From Mermis nigrescens (taxonomy: Eukaryota; Nematoda; Enoplea; Mermithida; Mermithidae): a stretch of 64,000 nucleotides of DNA. The stretch is taken from NCBI GenBank assembly GCA_036768485.1, contig JAVLUZ010000721.1, forward strand, positions 710,501 to 774,500. Reading direction: 5' to 3'. This document shows, in pieces, positions 59,646 to 64,000 of this stretch (its first letter is position 1; each line of letters starts with the position of its first letter). Both the position numbers and the translations under genes were made by a program. The notes under the pieces were generated by a model, which worked only from the letters and a program-made list of their open reading frames with translations, was not told the origin of the DNA and did not search any database.

Positions 59646-60075
59646 GTTAATGGCGCAGTGGTGTGCAGCCACACATGGGCGTGGGGGGTTGGTAGTATGC
59701 ACCCCCCTAGAAGTTGAAATTCCCCCCCCCGCAGAAATCAAAATACCCCCCCCCATAATTCAAATTTTGAAATTTTTTTTTGCTTTTTTATCGATTTTTT
59801 TATGCCTTTGGATAGTGCTCGATGAGAAACGTTGAAAAATGATGTTTTTCGCCATACGACCAGTTTTAAGACCATTTTTTCACCTTTGAAAATTTTTTCA
59901 CCCCCCCGAATTTCGGTGTTGCCCACCTATGTGTGCAGCGCTGACTAATATGCATTCGGGTTTTATGGGAAGGGTTCGAAACCCTCTACTGGTGTATTTT
60001 GCTTATTCTGCTTTTCAAGCAGAAAAACGTTGGTAACTAACGTAGTGTCTAAAAAAATTGGGTACCAACCAGTTT
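59646..60075 (+). repeat. tRNA-derived SINE-like repeat interrupted by a MITE
   Basis: TTAATGGCGCAGTGGTGTGC, then the 262-bp MITE at 59670-59931, then GCGCTGACTAATATGCATTC, GGGTTCGAAACCC and the AAGCAGAAAAACGTTGGTA tail. Removing the insertion and one TSD copy leaves a sequence like 53232-53435 read on the minus strand. Confidence 0.65.
59670..59931. mobile_element. hAT-like MITE inserted in a tRNA-derived repeat
   Basis: CACACATGGGCG to CCCACCTATG with a perfect TSD TGTGCAGC (59662-59669 and 59932-59939). The host repeat is interrupted between GCAGTGGTGTGCAGC and GCGCTGA. An uninterrupted copy of the host lies at 53232-53435, which confirms the insertion. Confidence 0.92.
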
Positions 60076-60076
60076 T

Positions 60077-60585
60077 TTTTGTAAGAGACAAAGATTTTGA
60101 GGCTCGTACAAAGATTTTCAAAGCCATCTTTGTACAGATTTAAGCATCTTTTACATATATTTCTACTGTTTATAAAGATTTTATGCAGAAAAAAGAACTA
60201 TTAAACAACTTTGCACTGATTTATGCCGTTTGAAGATAAAATTGACTCTTTTATTTTTGCGTTGCATTAAATTCATAAGCAAATTGGTGACTATTATGAG
60301 ATTCACTCAGCACATTGCAATCGCTTTATTATTTATTATTGTGTAACATAAGTTATTTTAACTTACTGAGTCCAATTTTATGTGTAATTTCAGCCTAAGA
60401 CTCATGAAAATTTTGGCGTTTCGGGCCGAACTAATATAACCAGCAGAATTTAGGACAAAGTTACACCTTTTGCGAAGCGTGCGGGTCACAGATAACAATC
60501 TAGTAGTATGTAAAAATGTGTACATTCAATAGCATATCTATAACTTATATGTACAAAAAAATTTCGCTCGTATCAATGCCCTAGT
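60077..60585. mobile_element. Second, truncated copy of the TTTGTACGAG element, inverted
   Basis: Read on the minus strand this region follows 31049-31568 closely, including the AGTAGTATGTAAAAATGTG segment, GCGGGTCACAGATAAC, and the GAGACAAAGATTTTGAGGC end. The end corresponding to 30989-31048 is missing. It abuts the tail of the tRNA-derived repeat ending near 60075. Confidence 0.6.
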
Positions 60586-61683
60586 AATGGACCAAAAAGG
60601 ATAAAAATCATTTTAATTAGCAACCTATTTTAACCTCAAACTGCCTAACCCCCCCCAAATAATGGTTAAGCAAAGGCGCAATAAGCCTCAATCGCTAAAA
60701 ATGCCTCCAACGGCTCAAAAAATCCCTTAAAATGGGGGAAGCCCTCTCAACTTGGCAACCCTCCCTGAAGCACGCACGACTTTCTTTCTTTCACTTTTTA
60801 GTTTAGTACAGTAATATTCTTGTTTTAAAATCTGTGTAAAAAGGTACACCTGCTTGCAGTCAAATAGTGTAAACTCAGTGTAGCATAACTATTTCACCAC
60901 TACTAAGACAATAATGCAAGTGCAAGTATAGTCTGCATTTTTAAACTTATGCATGGATTCACATAAAAAACCGACTTATTGATTACTATAATGTCTAATT
61001 TTACAATCGCTCGACGGAGTAGGTAGCAAATTTTTTTGTCGAACAATGGTCGAACGACGAATGAATCGGGTGTTACAGTAGTAGTAATAAAATCAGCTTG
61101 TTGTGCGAATTCATGCAATAGATTAAAAAACAGACTTTGGTTATGCTCCACTCCACATCGAAAGTCAGTACGAAAGGAAGTAGTATTGTACATATGCGTT
61201 TAGGTATGTAAGGATCAGTGCGTGCAACGGATAATAAAAGTGAGATCAATATGCAATATGCGGAGAATATAGCAATCATTATGTATGTACCATAGTCTGT
61301 TTCATTTAACTTTGAGGTTTTCTCTCCAATATAATCTGCCTAAATCAGGCTACAAAAGTGGGTTAAAATCTTGATGCAGTTAAGCGGCTTCAACCGTAGC
61401 AAAAGTCTTCCTATAACTCGGTGTACTGTAGAATATCACAACTAATGTGTCAGTTTAAAGAACTTTTATAGGCACTTAAAAGTTTTTTAAAAACCTCAAA
61501 GCTCAATGAGACGGGCTGTATATATTCTATTTTTCAAAGTGCACGGAATTCGCTCGATAAACAATTTCCTTATTACTTTAGCACAAGGTTTCTTCGTCAC
61601 TCGTCCGGCGAACTATGAAATAAATTCGTCACCTTCCCCGCCGTGCTAGGGAAAAATCGAATGCTACCAAAATAATGCAATTA
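60586..61683. other. No confirmed gene; one weak signal-peptide-like frame
   Basis: The minus-strand frame from 61279 begins MIAIFSAYCILISLLLSVAR, which resembles a signal peptide, then turns into unremarkable sequence. No neighbouring exon was found. Confidence 0.3.
61289..61315. repeat. Solo terminus of the CTATAGTCTGTTTC MITE
   Basis: CCATAGTCTGTTTCATTTAA resembles the 5' end of the MITE family, with no matching 3' end nearby. Confidence 0.4.
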
Positions 61684-62200
61684 TGTAGCAGGAGCGCTAC
61701 TACACGGCTAGAAATGCCTACTTTGAAGTTTAACCCGTGACGTTGATGTTTCACTGTTTCTCAATATTATTCAATACTTTGCGCAGTTGTGAGCAAGAGC
61801 CCGAGTAGTCGATTAGTACTACACATGCGAATCAGAGCGGAAGATCCGGCAAACCGGTGCGGGTAAAATTTTGCTCACGTAACGGTGGGAGGCGGCGCCC
61901 CCGTTACATATTGGAGGTCCCAGAGTTCGTTCTCTGGAGTTGTCTGCGCTTACGCTTTCTCCTAGAGGGGGAGGAGTGTAGCAGGAGTGCTACTACACGG
62001 CTAGAAATGCCTACTTTGAAGTTTAACCCGTGACGTTGATGTTTCACTGTTTCTCAATATTATTCAATACTTTGCGCAGTTGTGAGCAAGAGCCCGAGTA
62101 GTCGATTAGTACAACACACGCGAATCAGAGCGGAAGATCCGGCAAACCGGTGCGGGTAAAATTTTGCTCACGTAACGGTGGGAGGCGGCGCCCCCGTTAC
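61684..62200. repeat. Tandem duplication, 293-bp period, GC-rich and hairpin-forming
   Basis: From TGTAGCAGGAG(C/T)GCTACTAC to GGAGGCGGCGCCCCCGTTAC, about 220 bases occur twice (61684-61907 and 61977-62200) with only about three differences. The spacer is 61908-61976. Internal hairpins include GTAGCAGGAGCGCTAC, GATCCGGCAAACCGG and GTAACGG...CCGTTAC. Its identity is unknown. Confidence 0.8.
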
Positions 62201-62203
62201 AAT

Positions 62204-62382
62204 TATACTCTGTTTCACATATGTAACTTCGTACATAAATTCTAAGAATTTTCATCGACAGTAAGCCGAGGGTTACGATAATTATATATCAGATCAATGC
62301 TATAATCGCAATCTGTCGGCTCAGCTTGTTGTCAGAGATAGTTTAAAAATTTATCACCGAAGTTGTGTGAAACAGACTATAG
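62204..62382. mobile_element. ~170-bp MITE, TIR CTATAGTCTGTTTCACA
   Basis: Left TATACTCTGTTTCACAT, right GTGTGAAACAGACTATAG, core ATCAATGCTATAATCGCAAT. It abuts the second copy of the 293-bp duplicated unit, whose end it probably interrupts. Confidence 0.8.
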
Positions 62383-62541
62383 TTTTCCAGGCTATTCATG
62401 CAACTACGTAAAAAATGGAAATGGCGCTAAGAGATTAAACTTTGAACCTGAAGATTTCAGCGTAAAAAGAAGAGTGAAAATAGCTGGAAGTTCGATGAGT
62501 ATGCAAGTGTCCACATCCATTACAGTGTGAACAGCGATGGG

Positions 62542-62705
62542 CATACATGGGCAGCTGCCAAATTCAGAGGGTCTGGGCGGTGTAAAACCGACAGAAATTC
62601 CGTCCCAAAAAACATGCCGCAAATTCAATGCTGGGAATCTATCAATTTTGATGGTCTGCCAGATTCTCGGGGTCTAAACCCCCTAACCCTACCTTGCTCA
62701 GATTT
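62542..62705. mobile_element. Short MITE, CATACATGGGCAG ends
   Basis: CATACATGGGCAGCTGCC to CTTGCTCAGATTT, with flanks GCGATGGG and GGGATGGG (seven of eight). The interior includes GGTCTGGGCGGTGTAAAAC in the inverted sense of related members (GTTTTACACC at 56618). Confidence 0.55.
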
Positions 62706-63577
62706 GGGATGGGTCCAGGACTTATGCGTGAAGCATCAGTTTTCGTGTCTTTAGAGGCAAAATCCTTTCTGATGCAACAAGATTTAAAACATTCATAAAT
62801 TTTGAAATTTTGTACAGGAAACGCGCAAAATTAGTGCAAGCCGAGAAATTAGCAATGCGCCGCTAAAGCATACATATGTAGATCTCCCAAGTCTACGTTT
62901 CGCACCAACCAATGTTCACAGCTGCATAAAATTAAATTAAAGAATACGACGCGAAACACCGGTTTTTTCGCTAAAAAAATTAGATAAAACTGTTCACTAC
63001 CGAATGTTTGTTACAAGATCTGCTCCTAGTGTAATTGAGAAGTCTAAAAAGCGAGCAGGTCCGGAGACCCGCTACTGGCCAGTCTTCGGTCGCTTGCGCG
63101 AGCTGAACCAGTGCTCATTTACCTAAAAAAATTGCGCCATTTAATCCGGAGGTGAAACGTCATCTCGACGGATTAGAGCGCAAAAGTAGCGCAAAAGCTA
63201 TAAATAGCTCGTCCGAAAAGCGAAACTAGCTTACGGGAAAGCCCATCCGAACAGCAAAACATTCTGACGGGAAAACAGCGCATGAGTTCGATGAGTGTGT
63301 ATGTGCACCGCACTTACACTAGGAGGAGTACCGAATATCAATAATTAGTAATACTCCGACGCAAGGCACCGGAAAAATTGGAAAAATCAAATGAAAATGA
63401 CTATTAAGATCATTGAAAAATACACATCGGTTTGTGTGCTGACAAAAACAACCAGGTTAATGGAATCGAATCTATGTCTTTATTATTTTGCTTTTCACTT
63501 TAATTTTCAAAGGAAGATAATGTTTTTTGTACCAGACGTAGGCAGCCCAAGCATGGACTTCGGTTTAATCCTGGTAA
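62706..63577. other. No supported feature
   Basis: Less AT-rich stretch at 63040-63320 without recognisable gene or repeat. Confidence 0.5.
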
Positions 63578-63747
63578 CTATAGTCTGTTTCACATAAATT
63601 CGTGCATGGATTGAAGAATTTTTATCGACAGTGAGCTGAGGGTTACGATAATCATATATCAGATCAATGCTATAATCGCAATCTGTTAGCTTATTGTCGG
63701 AGATAGTTTTAAAATTTATGACCGAACTTGTGTGAAACAGGCTATAG
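63578..63747. mobile_element. ~170-bp MITE, TIR CTATAGTCTGTTTCACA
   Basis: Left CTATAGTCTGTTTCACATAA, right TGTGTGAAACAGGCTATAG, core ATCAATGCTATAATCGCAAT. This is the most intact member in the window. Confidence 0.82.
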
Positions 63748-63823
63748 TCGCTGAGGCACAGAGGATATTGTTTTTGCCAAAATATCCTCGAGGAACGTAA
63801 TGCGAAAAACTAGTGAGGGTACC

Positions 63824-63977
63824 ACACGTGGGCGTGGGAGGGGTTAGACCTCACCCCCAAATCCAGTAGATCTTCCAAAATCGACAGACCCGGCAACATC
63901 ATATTTTTGCCATATTTTTGTGGTTTTCGCTGGTGACACAACACCCAGACCCCCAGAAAATTATGTCATTGCCCGTG
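63824..63977. mobile_element. Short relative of the CACACATGGGCG MITEs
   Basis: CACACGTGGGCGTGGGAGG to GTCATTGCCCGTGTG. Inverted ends are clear but no matching TSD is seen. The interior resembles 13464-13616 and 56515-56660. Confidence 0.6.
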
Positions 63978-64000
63978 TGTAATAAGTAAGTACATACTTC

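Noticed and set aside
61684..62200. rRNA or ITS fragment
   Set aside because: The composition and hairpins prompted the idea, but I could not match any conserved rRNA segment with confidence.

Overview
The window is repeat-rich, AT-rich animal DNA with one gene I can support. It looks like an invertebrate, most likely arthropod, genome. The reasons are a myosuppressin-receptor-like (DMSR family) neuropeptide GPCR, tRNA-derived short repeats, and very many short non-autonomous DNA transposons with clean target-site duplications (TSDs). There is no operon structure or bacterial gene density. I cannot name the species. One 100-base assembly gap lies at 30182-30281.

Gene content: the only convincing coding region is 24873-26252 (+), a complete seven-transmembrane receptor of 459 aa on one large exon. 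A splice acceptor ends at 24855, just upstream of the first Met, so upstream exon(s) probably exist and are not identified. The exon is visibly richer in G+C than its surroundings. No other protein gene is supported; most other open frames are short, low-complexity or inside repeats.

Layout: 1-5.8 kb holds fragments of foldback and GTGTAAA-type repeats and a large ATT/ACT compound microsatellite. 5.8-9.1 kb carries several repeats sharing a GGCGCTTCGCGCC hairpin. 9-19 kb is mostly unremarkable AT-rich sequence with scattered MITEs. 19.4-22.8 kb is a foldback element followed by a satellite-like tandem array. 23.3-24.7 kb has a piggyBac-like and a hAT-like MITE directly upstream of the receptor exon. 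27-30 kb is sparse. 30.7-40 kb is a dense nest of hAT-like elements with perfect 8-bp TSDs, two of which contain minisatellites, one of them a large inverted array. 40-43.7 kb holds three further inverted-repeat elements. 47-49.6 kb has three copies of one hAT-like family. 51-60.6 kb has tRNA-like repeats, one broken by a MITE with its TSD intact, and one MITE nested inside another copy of its own family. 61.7-62.2 kb is a recent 293-bp-period duplication of GC-rich, hairpin-forming sequence of unknown nature.

The main result is structural. Many different short elements share terminal sequences of the form CA(C/T)A(N)(N)TGGGC and 8-bp TSDs, which points to mobilisation by one hAT-type transposase encoded elsewhere. 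Several of these elements have taken up tandem repeats or a common GC hairpin. All matches were made by eye; no alignment or database search was run.
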